The translations under genes were made by a program, and so were the position numbers. Shown here piece after piece: positions 48,144-58,045 of a stretch of 64,000 bases of DNA. A model generated the notes under the pieces. That model saw only the letters and a list, made by a program, of their open reading frames with translations, was not told the DNA's origin and did not search any database. Position 1 is the first letter of the stretch. Every line of letters begins with the position of its first letter. Source of the stretch: Lepidonotus clava (lineage: Eukaryota; Annelida; Polychaeta; Phyllodocida; Polynoidae); the NCBI GenBank assembly GCA_936440205.1, contig OW387149.1, positions 9,134,114 to 9,198,113 on the forward strand, written 5' to 3'.

Positions 48144-48560
48144 TATAAATATAACACAAGATAGGACTATAGTGTTCACATACCAGCACCTCAGCAGTAA
48201 AGTTACAGTTATTGCTGATGTTTTTGAGACTATGCCCGCCGGCGTTCCCAGAAATCGGCGCTTACATTGACGGTAATTATCGAAAAAATACTAATATTTC
48301 ACACATGGGGAAGATAAATATGTAATACGGGATATCCCTGACAGTTATTCTTGCAAACTACATGCATCACATGTCTAAATATACATGATAAATCATCATT
48401 TTTGACGAAATAGTTCGTTTTGCTTACCTTCGCGCGTCTGTAGTAAATCCAATATGGCGGCGGTATACACTAGAGTGCGCGCAGGGAGCTAGCCGTCGTA
48501 GTTAGTTCTACCGCCGCTAAACAGACGGCGCCAGCATCGCGCCAGCATCGCGGGGAAGCC
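48144..48560 (-). promoter_or_regulatory. Likely promoter and 5' untranslated exon of the repeat-protein gene
   Basis: GC-rich island (about 48425-48560) in otherwise AT-rich DNA. On the minus strand GCCGCCATATTGG resembles a YY1 initiator site, and GCGCGAAG followed by GTAAGC at about 48430 is a good donor. An acceptor (TTTATAG) lies near 48144, just before the start codon. This suggests a noncoding first exon. Confidence 0.45.
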
Positions 48561-49320
48561 CCCTCTACGTTAGTGCTGAGACGCGCATCATGCTTATTGC
48601 TGAGACGCGCATTGCCAGGGAACATGAAATAAGCTTCTCCTACCCACTGTAATGTATGTACATGGTAGGCCTTCCATTCATCTATTGCCTATATAGTTTA
48701 GATGTTGGATATAGAGTATATAGTTAAATATATTAATTGTGGAAATGGCACGGAAAATAAGAAATCCGTTATTGCTGAGACGCGCATTAAACGGGGATCT
48801 CAGGATGCATTCTTGAGCATACTGTAAGCCAGGTATCATATTCAAAGTCACAATAAAAATTGTGGAGGTAGGGCATACTAGTCCGCTTCTTATGTGCTAC
48901 ATTAGGTAAGGGTATATATAATTCCTAAAATACTGTGATGCTTCAAAGTATTAATGCTGAGAATGGAAATTTTCCACTTTACAATCACTCATTTTGGTCC
49001 TGTGCCTAAAATATTGGGTTTATTTTAGTAAATCCGGGTATTAATGAAACCTGATGTAATTTCCAAGCATATAAACATTAAAAAAACAATGTACATGGCA
49101 TGTTCTTTATGTACTGAGTGCATGAAATGAAAGAAAGGTGTTCTAAATGTCAAAAAAGGCCATTTTTTGCATGTTTTTGGCCCACAGTTCCTTAAATATC
49201 GGTCACAGATAGGTAAAACCATTGTTACCTTGAAAGCTCTCATCGAGCTGGACCCAATAGGATAAAAAAAAATAATCCAAAAGCATTTGGGAAACTTGCA
49301 GGTCAGAAAAACCCGATTTT

Positions 49321-49353
49321 GGCCTAGTTGCATCACTTTCGCTGGAACAGGTG
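49321..49353 (-). repeat. Right 33-bp TIR of the 10.5-kb transposon
   Basis: Exact reverse complement of the left end (GGCCTAGTTGCATCACTTTC...CAGGTG), followed by the ATTT duplication. Confidence 0.92.
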
Positions 49354-49357
49354 ATTT

Positions 49358-49651
49358 CCTCAGGAACTATTAATGTCATGACCTCTCTACCAAAACCAAA
49401 GAATAGACTAACGTTAATAGAGGTGAATTTTAGTCACAGAACTACACGACAATACGTGCAGTTTTGTGATATTAGCAGAAATTAATAAAGTGAATAAAAT
49501 AGATAAAATTTGATGAATCTAACAAAAATTAATTTGCTGGTAGAGGTAGGGTTCTGTTGGTATATATATAGTATCTATGAGGATGTCACAAGTTGACACA
49601 ACGCTCCCCAACAGTAGATCTACGACTACGTTGTTCCCTCCTTGGACTAGT
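49358..49651. other. Gap between the DNA transposon and the LTR element
   Basis: About 294 bp of AT-rich DNA with no recognised feature. It is host sequence or an older repeat left between two insertions. Confidence 0.5.
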
Positions 49652-49656
49652 AAGAG

Positions 49657-50594
49657 TGAAGCGGCAGGTACGAGCGCTTCAATGAAGTTGCCCGCATTCT
49701 GGATCTGCCGGGGTTTCGCAATAGGGATTGTTCAAGGGTCTCGACAGAAGACGTAAAGCACAGCCAAATTAAAGTTGAAGTCTTGTTTATTTAATGTCTC
49801 TCTCATGTTGTCTCACAAGGTTCTTTTCAGTTATAACTCTGCATCCAACTATGCTTTCAAAGTCTCCGTGAAAACTACAAATAAATACAAAAATGACACA
49901 TACTTTAGTCACACAATACACCCAAGTGGTATACTATCATAATTTACCATCATCATTGCCTCTATAATAGCTCTATAGAATATAGGCTATAACTCTACAT
50001 AAGTACTACCACTTTATAGGCTGGGCACCTTATAATGCTTTATCACTCTCTCTGATATATTACTACTTAAATGGCCATGAGAGGTTATGTTCTACCAGTT
50101 ATGATATGCAATACACAACTAAAAGGCCTCATATATATTCTACACACACAGCTGACTGCACTCAGCACCATAGTAAATACATACTACTCATAGGCCCAGA
50201 CAGGGGGCAAAGCCTTTTTCAGCTTTCACAAGTTTCACAATAAACTAGAGTTTATGTACACTCTAGCAGGACTAATGATTTATACATTCATGATCTCTGA
50301 ACATAAATCTCACGTAAACATAAGTTTACTAACCTCCTTGGTCCCTTTTACAGCCAATATTCTCATATTTTGTAGCAGAAGTCTCAGTTCCCTCTCTCAG
50401 TTCTGTCTGCCATGTGGTTGTGTGCTGATGTCATACTTTTGCTGGTTATTCAAAGTCTAAGCCTTTACCTACAGGAACCAGCACAGCTATAACCATCTAC
50501 CCATGATTCCCTGTGGTTATGACCCATGGTTTTACCAGTAACATTGTTTCTCAAAACCACCACTTGGTGGCAGCACCTCTTGGCTACCTTTACA
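49657..50594 (-). repeat. 3' LTR of the BEL/Pao element
   Basis: 938 bp, TG...CA on the plus strand. A 68-codon frame inside it is repeated in the other LTR and is not considered a gene. Confidence 0.93.
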
Positions 50595-50767
50595 TGGCTC
50601 CTCAAAAAATTAGAATAATTTTTTATACAGAAATATCAACATTACAAGTTGAAGTAACATAACTCTTCGATCTACCTAAACACATAAATATAAACAATAT
50701 AGGTATGACCACGTTCTGACTTTACCACTAAGTTCACTGACAGTCCACCCAGAGACCAGAAGAGAAA

Positions 50768-53700
50768 TCAGGGCTTCCCGATGGGGATCTCCCCTTCTCC
50801 CGTGTCCTCAACCAACAGAACTAGTTTCTGAATCGGACGTTCAAGGTAGGCAGTTTGCCTAACACGCTTGCCTTTGGCATTCAGGTTTCGATCACCAATC
50901 GCTAGCTTTACGCGGCGGACATGTTCATCGTCACCTCGGACTATCTCGTCCACTCGTCCCAACTGCCAAACATTTCGGGGGACATTCTCATCTTTGATGA
51001 TCACAACGTCACCAACTCTAAGATCACGACGTGGGTGCATCCACTTCTGTCGCTCTTGAATATTCTGAAGGAATTCTTTTCTCCAACGAAACCAAAACTC
51101 GTTGGCCAAATGTTGGACTCTACGCCAACGCTTTCGTAGATACAAATCAGCACGCTGAAATTCACCGGGAGGTGGAAGTACAATCTTTGACTTCATCGTC
51201 AAGAGGTGGTTCGGAGTCAGTGGTTCGGGAGATGTAGGATCATTCAAGTTTTCTGTTGTCAGTGGTCTGCTATTGATAATGGCAGCGGCTTCACACATGA
51301 GTGTCCTCAGCGATTCGTCATTAAGCTGAGAGCCTGCTTGATCCATCAAAGATCCAAGAATACTTCGGACAGTGCGTATCTGTCTCTCCCAAACACCACC
51401 TCTGTGACTCGCAGAAGGCACGTTCATTTTGAACTCAAAGTCACATCCTTCCTCGGCTAGTACTTTTCTCACAATGTCAGAATTCATTTCCTGAAGTGCT
51501 TCTTTAAGCTCTCTCTTTGCTCCAACAAAGTTTGTGCCCTGGTCAGATCTCAGTTGCCTGATGGGGCCACGAATTGAGATAAATCTCCTCAAGGCGTTGA
51601 TAAATGAGTCAGTCTCCAGAGAATTCGCTGTCTCCAGGTGCACTGCACGTGAAGCCATGCAGGTGAAGAGCACGCCATATCTTTTCAACTCTTTGCGACC
51701 TTCCTTTATGTACCAGGGTCCAAAGTAGTCTACTCCGCAGTATGTGAAAGGCGGTGCTGGCTTCAGTCGATCTTCTGGTAGATCTGCCATCTTTTGCTCT
51801 TGTACTTGAGCTCGCAGTTTTCTGCATTTGACGCACTTGAATATACAGCTAGACACTGCAGAGCTGCAACCTAACACCCAAAATCCATTGGTGCGGATCT
51901 CATTTGTCGTCATTCCACGACCCTGATGCTGGGTTTCCTGGTGACAATGCCGAACCACCAGTTCGGTGACATGATGCTTTCTAGGCAGAATTATAGGATG
52001 CTTCACATCTGTAGGACAATCAGCCCTTCTTATTCTACCACCGACGCGCATAATTCCATCTTCATCCAGAAAGGGGTCAAGGCGATAGATCGAGCTCATA
52101 CCTTTCAGCATCTTTTTCTGTTTCTTATCTCCCTCAGGCTTGAGAGTACTGGCTTCATCCTTGAAGCAGGTTGCTTGTACTTGCCTGATAATCTCTTGTT
52201 CGGCACTCTTTATATCCTTAACTGTAAGAGGCTGGTACAGCTGGATATCCTTTTGAGAGACTCTACCGTTTACAGGAGTCTTCGGCTTCTTTACCTCTCG
52301 GATCCTAAGCCTTTCCTTGAACCACAGGCACACAGCTACTGCACGTTTTGCCCTGTTCCAGTCAGAGAAGTACTCAAGTCTTTCTAGAAGTGGGCACCGG
52401 TCAGCTACGCTACTGACTTGTGAAACAAAGGCCTGTGCCTTCCTTACTTCTGGGTCATCTGCTGTCAGATCGGTAGTCTCATCTTCACTCTTTGGAATGA
52501 CAGGTTCCCAGAGAAAATCTGGTCCAGTAAGCCACTTTGACTGACCTAGTAGTTCATCTACAGAGAGACCTCTAGAAGCGTCATCAGCTGGGTTCTCATC
52601 TGTCTTCACATGTCTCCACTGTGAAGGGTTTGTGTGATCACGAATCTGTTGTACTCTGTTAGCAACGAAGACGTGAAACCTTCGGGAGTCATTCGCAATA
52701 TAACCAAGGACGACCTTGCTGTCTGTCCAAAAGGTTTCATCTGTGATTGTGTAGTCCAGTTCTCTTTGTATGGATGCACTGATCTTAACCGATACAAGTG
52801 CAGCGGTCAGTTCCAACCGCGGAATAGTCACTGGTTTGAGGGGGGTCACTCTGGCCTTGCCCATAACCAAAGAACAATGCACCTTTGACTGGTCGTCAAC
52901 TAGTCGGAGATAGGAACACTGTCCATATCCATCCATGCTTGCATCTGAAAAATGATGAAGTTCTGCTGACTGAATAGCTCCAAAGCCTTCTGGCTTAAAG
53001 CATCTGTTGATCTGCACTTTCTCCAGGTTCACAAGGTCAGTTCGCCATCTCGCCCATCTTTCTCTGAGGGCGTCTGGAATTGGGCTATCCCAATCAATCT
53101 GTTCTCTACACACCTGCTGTAGTATCTTCTTTCCAGCGAGCACTACTGGGGCAACGAAGCCAAGTGGATCATACACCGAGCAGAGTGTGGACAGTATACC
53201 GCGTCTTGTCAGTGGTTTGTCCGACAGGGTAATCCTAAACTGAAACGTATCTGATTCAATACACCACTGTACCCCGAGGGCTCTCTCAAGAGGTAGTGGG
53301 TCGTGAAGTAGATCTAGGTCCTTTACACCTACAGCACGGTCTTCCTTTGGGATGGATTCCAACACAGCTTTCGAGTTGGATATGAACTTGTGCAGTCGCA
53401 GTCCACCCTTCGCACAAAGGTCTTTACTCTTTTGAATGAGTTCAATGGCCTCAGTTTCTGTGCTAACAGATTTCAGTCCATCATCGACATAAAAGTCACG
53501 CTTTATGAAACTGGCCACTTCTGGTCCAAAGTCTGGTTCATTATCATCGGCTGTCTGCTTCAGACCAAAGTTGGCACAACCAGGAGAGGACGCTGCACCA
53601 AACAAATGCACCTTCATCCTGTACTCGACTGGACTTACGCTGGTGTCTCCCTTGTCCCACCAAAGGAAGCGAAGGAAATTCCTGTGCTCCTTATTCACCT

Positions 53701-56700
53701 TGAACTGGTGAAACATTTGTTCCACGTCGCACATGAAGGCAACTGGTTCTTGCCGCATTCTGCAAAGAACTCCCACCAGACCGTTAGTGAGATCTGGGCC
53801 TTGTAACAAGTGGTCATTCAAAGACGTGCCTTGGTACTTTGCACTACAGTCAAATACCACACGAATCTTTCCAGGTTTCTTGGGATGATATACCCCGTGA
53901 TGTGGAATATACCACACGCATCCATCTCCCAGATCAATTTCTGATGATGGAACCTTTTCTGCAAAGCCATTCTTTATCATGCTCTCCATGAACGTTGTGT
54001 AGTCAGAATGGTAGTCCTTGTCTTTCTTTAATCTAGCCTCTAACTGCTTTAAACGATGGAGTGCTAGAGTCTTGTTGTTCGGCAGGTTAGGTTCCTGCAC
54101 TCTGAAGGGAAGAGGCATCTCATAATGTCCCTCTGTAAGGTGGATTCCTTCACCTACCTTCTTTAAAAAGGTTCGGTCATCGTGAGAGTATGCAGTCTGA
54201 CAGGGCTGCTTCTCACTGAAGTCTTGTTCCAGCATCTTGGCGACTTCAACGGGGCTCACAACTTCCTTAATCTTCGTCTGGAAGGAAACCAAGATTTGAT
54301 TTGGTTCGCCAGATTCAGTCACAAGTGAGTCGGGCACTTCGCAAGCTACGACTCTATGACTTATCCCAATGGCGTCACCTTCTATCAACATAGGGTTGAC
54401 AATCCCTACAATGCCCCAGCCTAAGTCTGTCCTTTGACCATATGGCTCGTTGCTTTGGGGACTTATGATGTCACGTGGTGCTAATGCACGAGGGCAGTTG
54501 TAGCCAATAAGTAGACCAACTTCAGAATCATGTAGTGGCATCAACTGGTCTGCAATTCGCTCCAAGTGCGGCCAACACTGAGCGACTCCTGGAGTAGGTA
54601 TGTGCGAGCGATTCGCAGGCATAATTTCTCTAGTATAGGCTACTGGAAGAGAGATCTTGAGGTCACTGTTGTGTCCACGTACCATGAGACCAGAAATCTT
54701 CTTGCTGTCCACAGCCTGGTCTTTAGACAACATAGTTGATAAAAGAAGTTGAGTTTTCGGTCCGTCTACTCCAAGAGCTAGTCTTGTGTCCTCTAAAATA
54801 AATGTGGTGTCGGACTGTGTGTCAAGCAGAGCGTACACTAGTCTTTCATTCTCAGGCGAGTCACAGTGCGAAACCCAAACAGGCACTATCATGGAGCACT
54901 TGCTGCTCTTACCTGTATCACTCAAGTGGCTCACACTTTCTACTGCTTTACTTGCAGGAACTTTCTTCTCCGCATCTTTCTTATCGGCAGGAGTAACCTT
55001 CGTGTCTGGACTGCTAGGTTCTTCTTTGGTGACTGGCTTCCACACATCTCCATGTAGGGCTGTGGGGTGTGGCTTCTGGCATGTCTTACATGTCTGTCTC
55101 TGTCTACAAAACTTAGACCTGTGTCCTTTCCCGAGACAGCCGAAACACAGTCCATTTTCCTTGATATATTTCTTCTTTTCTTCAAGAGGCTTGTTCAAGA
55201 AGATCTTGCAGTCACCGATAACATGGGATGACTTGCCGTCATGTAATGGACAGTTGTTATCCTTTTCTGATTTCACTTTACCAGTCTCGCTGGTCTTACC
55301 AGTCTCGGTAGTCTCTGTGGAGAGAGAGTTGGCACCAGGTGCACGTCTGCGTCCATTTTTGTTAGCAGAACTCTTGTCGTCGCTGGGCTTCTCTGTCTTG
55401 AGGGCCTGTAGGGATGTGATGGGATCACACGCAATGTTTGCTTCTTTAGCAATAAATTCGACAAAAGAACTGAAATATGGGAAGTTTCCCTGTTTCTCTC
55501 GTGCGTCAGCAACTACTCTCGCCCAACGGGTTACTATCCAATCTGGTAGTTTCATTAGAAGTTTCTTGTTTTCTCTTTCGTCATTCAAGATTTTTAAACT
55601 GTCGATGGTCTTCATCGCAGTGTCGCACTGTCGCAGAAAATCCGCAAGCTTACGCAAAGCTGTTCCATCGCGGGCAGCTATCTTAGGCCATGCCTCGAGC
55701 TTATCTCGAAAGGCATTCGCAACAACAAAAGGATCGCCGTAACGTTTCTGTAGGAGGGCCTTGGCTTCCTGGTAGGCGTGTTCCGTCATCAGGAGGCAGA
55801 ATCCTTCAATGGCCTCCTTAGCCGCACCTGCAACATACTTCTTGAGGTAATGAAACCTCTCCGAGGGAGGTATACCTCTCTGTTCGATGAGCGCCTCGAA
55901 CGAACTCTTCCATCCTGGGTACTGCAGAGCATCTCCAGAGAACGTACTTGGTTCCGGTGGCGGTAACCTACTGAGGCTCACTTGCTCTGCAAAGGATTTC
56001 GCCAAATCAAAGAACTGTTGCTGAGCTGGAGGCTGCTCCTGGGTCTTTACCATACCTGGACCATTATCATCTGATCGGGTCACAGGGGTCGCAGTGATAT
56101 TTGACCATGTAGTGCTCGTCAAGGCTGTAGGACCTGGGACGAAGGTAGTAGCCTGGGGATTAAGCTTCGCTGTAGTATATGCCATCGTAGATCCAGGGAT
56201 ACTAGTAGACTGACTGAAACTAGAGTCTGATGTCGTCCTTGTAGGGTCCATCTGAGGAGCCTGGGTAGTCTGCAGGATAGGAGACGAAGATGTCGCAAAA
56301 ATAGGTCCCGCGCTAGATTCGTATACGTTAGACGCGACGCTCTGACGAACAGGTGAAATCTTGCTCGATTCAGCTCCAATATCGATCACCTGCTCTGCCT
56401 GACTAGAAGTCACAGGCACGAAAATAGGTACTGCGGGAGGGTCTGTCACTAGATTTGATGCCGCAAGTTGTTGTACGTAGTCCTGTACATAATCGTTCAT
56501 GCCGTCCTGAGGCAAATCTGAGAGGACGTCCGCCATGTACGATCCCTCTCTTTCTATGGCATTTATCGCACTGATTTTGGCTTCGGCCATATCTATCTCC
56601 TTGAGTGTTTGGAGTTTTTCTAACTCTGCTCTCTGTTTAGCCTCAAGATCCATATATCGCAGTTTCACTCTCAAGGATGCTGCTTCTGAGGCTGCTTCTA

Positions 56701-57292
56701 TCTTCTGAGTGTTCTCTGAGGCTCTAGAGGAATGGGAACGTCTTGAGCTCCTAGAGCGACTACTTCGTGTAGAGCGCGCATCGGCATCGCGGAGAGTGGC
56801 CTTAATTTCACTTATACGACGAAGTGTACCTCCACTTACACGATAGTGATCGGCCTCGATGACTTCATAACGTTTATGCTGTTCTTCAGCTTCGTTGTCC
56901 GGTAGAATGTTTATAAGATCCTGGTAAATTGACGTCACTTTATTCATATCTTCTTGCAGAAGCTCATGTTGCTTGGTCATTGTCATGACATTGTTATCGT
57001 TAGGCCATAAGGCCTCTAACGCGCATGATCGCTTACGCCACGCAGTAATCGCGGTTCGGAACGAACGTTGCGAAAATATGACGAGTTGCGCTAAACCCTT
57101 TTCGGTTAACGTCCTTTCACGGGAGCTAGTCCGACTTTTACTTCCGGACTCTTCCCCATCCAGATCCCCAGGTGAACTGTCAGCTAACCCCTTTTGAAGA
57201 GCTCGAACTTCCCCTGACTGTTCATCTAAAGGATCCCCGGTAGAAACTATACTCTCATCTACCTGACTCTCTAAGATAGGATTCTGAGACAT
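50768..57292 (-). CDS. BEL/Pao gag-pol polyprotein (LTR element gene)
   Basis: One 2174-codon frame with the family's domain order: a Ser/Arg-rich N-terminus, a DUF1759 gag-like domain (about 445-600), a CCHC zinc knuckle (near 714), an aspartic protease region (near 820), reverse transcriptase (about 1130-1330), the Pao-type A17 region with RNase H (about 1330-1560), an integrase zinc-binding region (near 1750), the integrase core (about 1845-2010) and a DUF5641-like C-terminus (about 2060-2150). The order RT-RNase H-integrase and the A17 block mark the BEL/Pao superfamily. It appears whole. Positions are estimates. Confidence 0.95.
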   Translation of the reverse strand: MSQNPILESQVDESIVSTGDPLDEQSGEVRALQKGLADSSPGDLDGEESGSKSRTSSRERTLTEKGLAQLVIFSQRSFRTAITAWRKRSCALEALWPNDNNVMTMTKQHELLQEDMNKVTSIYQDLINILPDNEAEEQHKRYEVIEADHYRVSGGTLRRISEIKATLRDADARSTRSSRSRSSRRSHSSRASENTQKIEAASEAASLRVKLRYMDLEAKQRAELEKLQTLKEIDMAEAKISAINAIEREGSYMADVLSDLPQDGMNDYVQDYVQQLAASNLVTDPPAVPIFVPVTSSQAEQVIDIGAESSKISPVRQSVASNVYESSAGPIFATSSSPILQTTQAPQMDPTRTTSDSSFSQSTSIPGSTMAYTTAKLNPQATTFVPGPTALTSTTWSNITATPVTRSDDNGPGMVKTQEQPPAQQQFFDLAKSFAEQVSLSRLPPPEPSTFSGDALQYPGWKSSFEALIEQRGIPPSERFHYLKKYVAGAAKEAIEGFCLLMTEHAYQEAKALLQKRYGDPFVVANAFRDKLEAWPKIAARDGTALRKLADFLRQCDTAMKTIDSLKILNDERENKKLLMKLPDWIVTRWARVVADAREKQGNFPYFSSFVEFIAKEANIACDPITSLQALKTEKPSDDKSSANKNGRRRAPGANSLSTETTETGKTSETGKVKSEKDNNCPLHDGKSSHVIGDCKIFLNKPLEEKKKYIKENGLCFGCLGKGHRSKFCRQRQTCKTCQKPHPTALHGDVWKPVTKEEPSSPDTKVTPADKKDAEKKVPASKAVESVSHLSDTGKSSKCSMIVPVWVSHCDSPENERLVYALLDTQSDTTFILEDTRLALGVDGPKTQLLLSTMLSKDQAVDSKKISGLMVRGHNSDLKISLPVAYTREIMPANRSHIPTPGVAQCWPHLERIADQLMPLHDSEVGLLIGYNCPRALAPRDIISPQSNEPYGQRTDLGWGIVGIVNPMLIEGDAIGISHRVVACEVPDSLVTESGEPNQILVSFQTKIKEVVSPVEVAKMLEQDFSEKQPCQTAYSHDDRTFLKKVGEGIHLTEGHYEMPLPFRVQEPNLPNNKTLALHRLKQLEARLKKDKDYHSDYTTFMESMIKNGFAEKVPSSEIDLGDGCVWYIPHHGVYHPKKPGKIRVVFDCSAKYQGTSLNDHLLQGPDLTNGLVGVLCRMRQEPVAFMCDVEQMFHQFKVNKEHRNFLRFLWWDKGDTSVSPVEYRMKVHLFGAASSPGCANFGLKQTADDNEPDFGPEVASFIKRDFYVDDGLKSVSTETEAIELIQKSKDLCAKGGLRLHKFISNSKAVLESIPKEDRAVGVKDLDLLHDPLPLERALGVQWCIESDTFQFRITLSDKPLTRRGILSTLCSVYDPLGFVAPVVLAGKKILQQVCREQIDWDSPIPDALRERWARWRTDLVNLEKVQINRCFKPEGFGAIQSAELHHFSDASMDGYGQCSYLRLVDDQSKVHCSLVMGKARVTPLKPVTIPRLELTAALVSVKISASIQRELDYTITDETFWTDSKVVLGYIANDSRRFHVFVANRVQQIRDHTNPSQWRHVKTDENPADDASRGLSVDELLGQSKWLTGPDFLWEPVIPKSEDETTDLTADDPEVRKAQAFVSQVSSVADRCPLLERLEYFSDWNRAKRAVAVCLWFKERLRIREVKKPKTPVNGRVSQKDIQLYQPLTVKDIKSAEQEIIRQVQATCFKDEASTLKPEGDKKQKKMLKGMSSIYRLDPFLDEDGIMRVGGRIRRADCPTDVKHPIILPRKHHVTELVVRHCHQETQHQGRGMTTNEIRTNGFWVLGCSSAVSSCIFKCVKCRKLRAQVQEQKMADLPEDRLKPAPPFTYCGVDYFGPWYIKEGRKELKRYGVLFTCMASRAVHLETANSLETDSFINALRRFISIRGPIRQLRSDQGTNFVGAKRELKEALQEMNSDIVRKVLAEEGCDFEFKMNVPSASHRGGVWERQIRTVRSILGSLMDQAGSQLNDESLRTLMCEAAAIINSRPLTTENLNDPTSPEPLTPNHLLTMKSKIVLPPPGEFQRADLYLRKRWRRVQHLANEFWFRWRKEFLQNIQERQKWMHPRRDLRVGDVVIIKDENVPRNVWQLGRVDEIVRGDDEHVRRVKLAIGDRNLNAKGKRVRQTAYLERPIQKLVLLVEDTGEGEIPIGKP

Positions 57293-57899
57293 TTTTGTAC
57301 GTTTGTATGGTTATAGGATAAATTTACTCTCTAAATCTCTAAAAGATATCCTTTTGCAGTAAACCAACAATCTCAAAAAACCTCTTTCTGAGTCTAACAA
57401 TGTACCTGTACCAGTACACTCTAAGTTCGCAAATACCAGTATTACGTATGCTGACGTAAAGTACCAAATATGATATCACCTAGTTACTGTGATAAATCGT
57501 TAAATCGCATATATACTAGACAACAAATACCATCGGTTTACCACGGATGTGCTGAAAAAGAACACGTATTAGTTAAACCAATAATAGGCAAGTAGGTCAC
57601 CAACAGCAATGTTCAATAATTGTTGTCACGCAATAGTTTGTTTGATATTTTTTTACAATAGTTCAATGCATCAATTTTTTTTTTCAACAAGTCTCTTTGA
57701 GATGTTCACTCCAAGTCGTTGTCACGTTGCCGTTTCCTGTTGCCCAGGGCGCAGCGCTGACCGGTCCACGTAGAGCCCTCAAAAGCTGGAGTCGTTCCAG
57801 CGTCGCATGAGGCCCGCGGCGGGTGACAGCTTTCCTAAGTAGCAGTCAACAGTTCGCATGTGACGGGGTTGGGTCCAGTTCACCACGCCCTCTGGTGAG

Positions 57900-57970
57900 T
57901 GTCGCAGGTGTCGCTACGCCCGGTCGTGGGTGTCACGAGGTGTCGCTACGCCCGGTCGTGGGTGTCGCGA
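57900..57970. repeat. Short tandem repeat in the BEL/Pao 5' leader
   Basis: Two to three copies of a 33-bp unit containing gtgtcgctacgcccggtcgt, between the LTR and the coding frame. Confidence 0.75.
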
Positions 57971-58045
57971 GAAGTCACTCCCTCTGATGGCGAACGTCGT
58001 GAAGCCCTTTTCCCCTTCGTGGAGAACGTCTCAAGGAGTTTTCAC

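Larger units (their letters stand above)
39025..48962. repeat. Dispersed motif GTTANTGCTGAGA(CGCGCAT), ~24 noncoding copies, confined to the 10.5-kb transposon
   Basis: Copies I can read: 39025-39045 (reverse), three in 39401-39456, two in 39788-39828, two in 40180-40222, two or three in 40553-40600, 43846-43858 (reverse), 44137, 44297, 44323, 46967, three in 47490-47535, 48185 (reverse), two in 48569-48611, 48767-48786 and 48950. The longest form is GTTATTGCTGAGACGCGCAT. Most lie on the plus strand, opposite to the genes. I saw no full copy outside the element. The same core appears as codons in both genes. Confidence 0.85.
38838..49353. mobile_element. 10.5-kb two-gene DNA transposon with 33-bp TIRs and ATTT target duplication
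   Basis: Identical 33-bp ends in inverted orientation (38838-38870, starting CACCTGTTCCAGCGAAAG, and 49321-49353) enclose the element; ATTT flanks it at 38834-38837 and 49354-49357. Both genes read on the minus strand: a DDE-transposase-like protein (40614-42965) and a spliced repeat protein (43377-48101). A short motif is scattered through the noncoding parts and embedded in both coding regions. The genes look intact and the TIRs are identical, so the copy is probably recent and may be active. Four-base duplications occur in Sola, some Chapaev and Academ superfamilies; I cannot place it in any of these from sequence alone. Confidence 0.88.
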
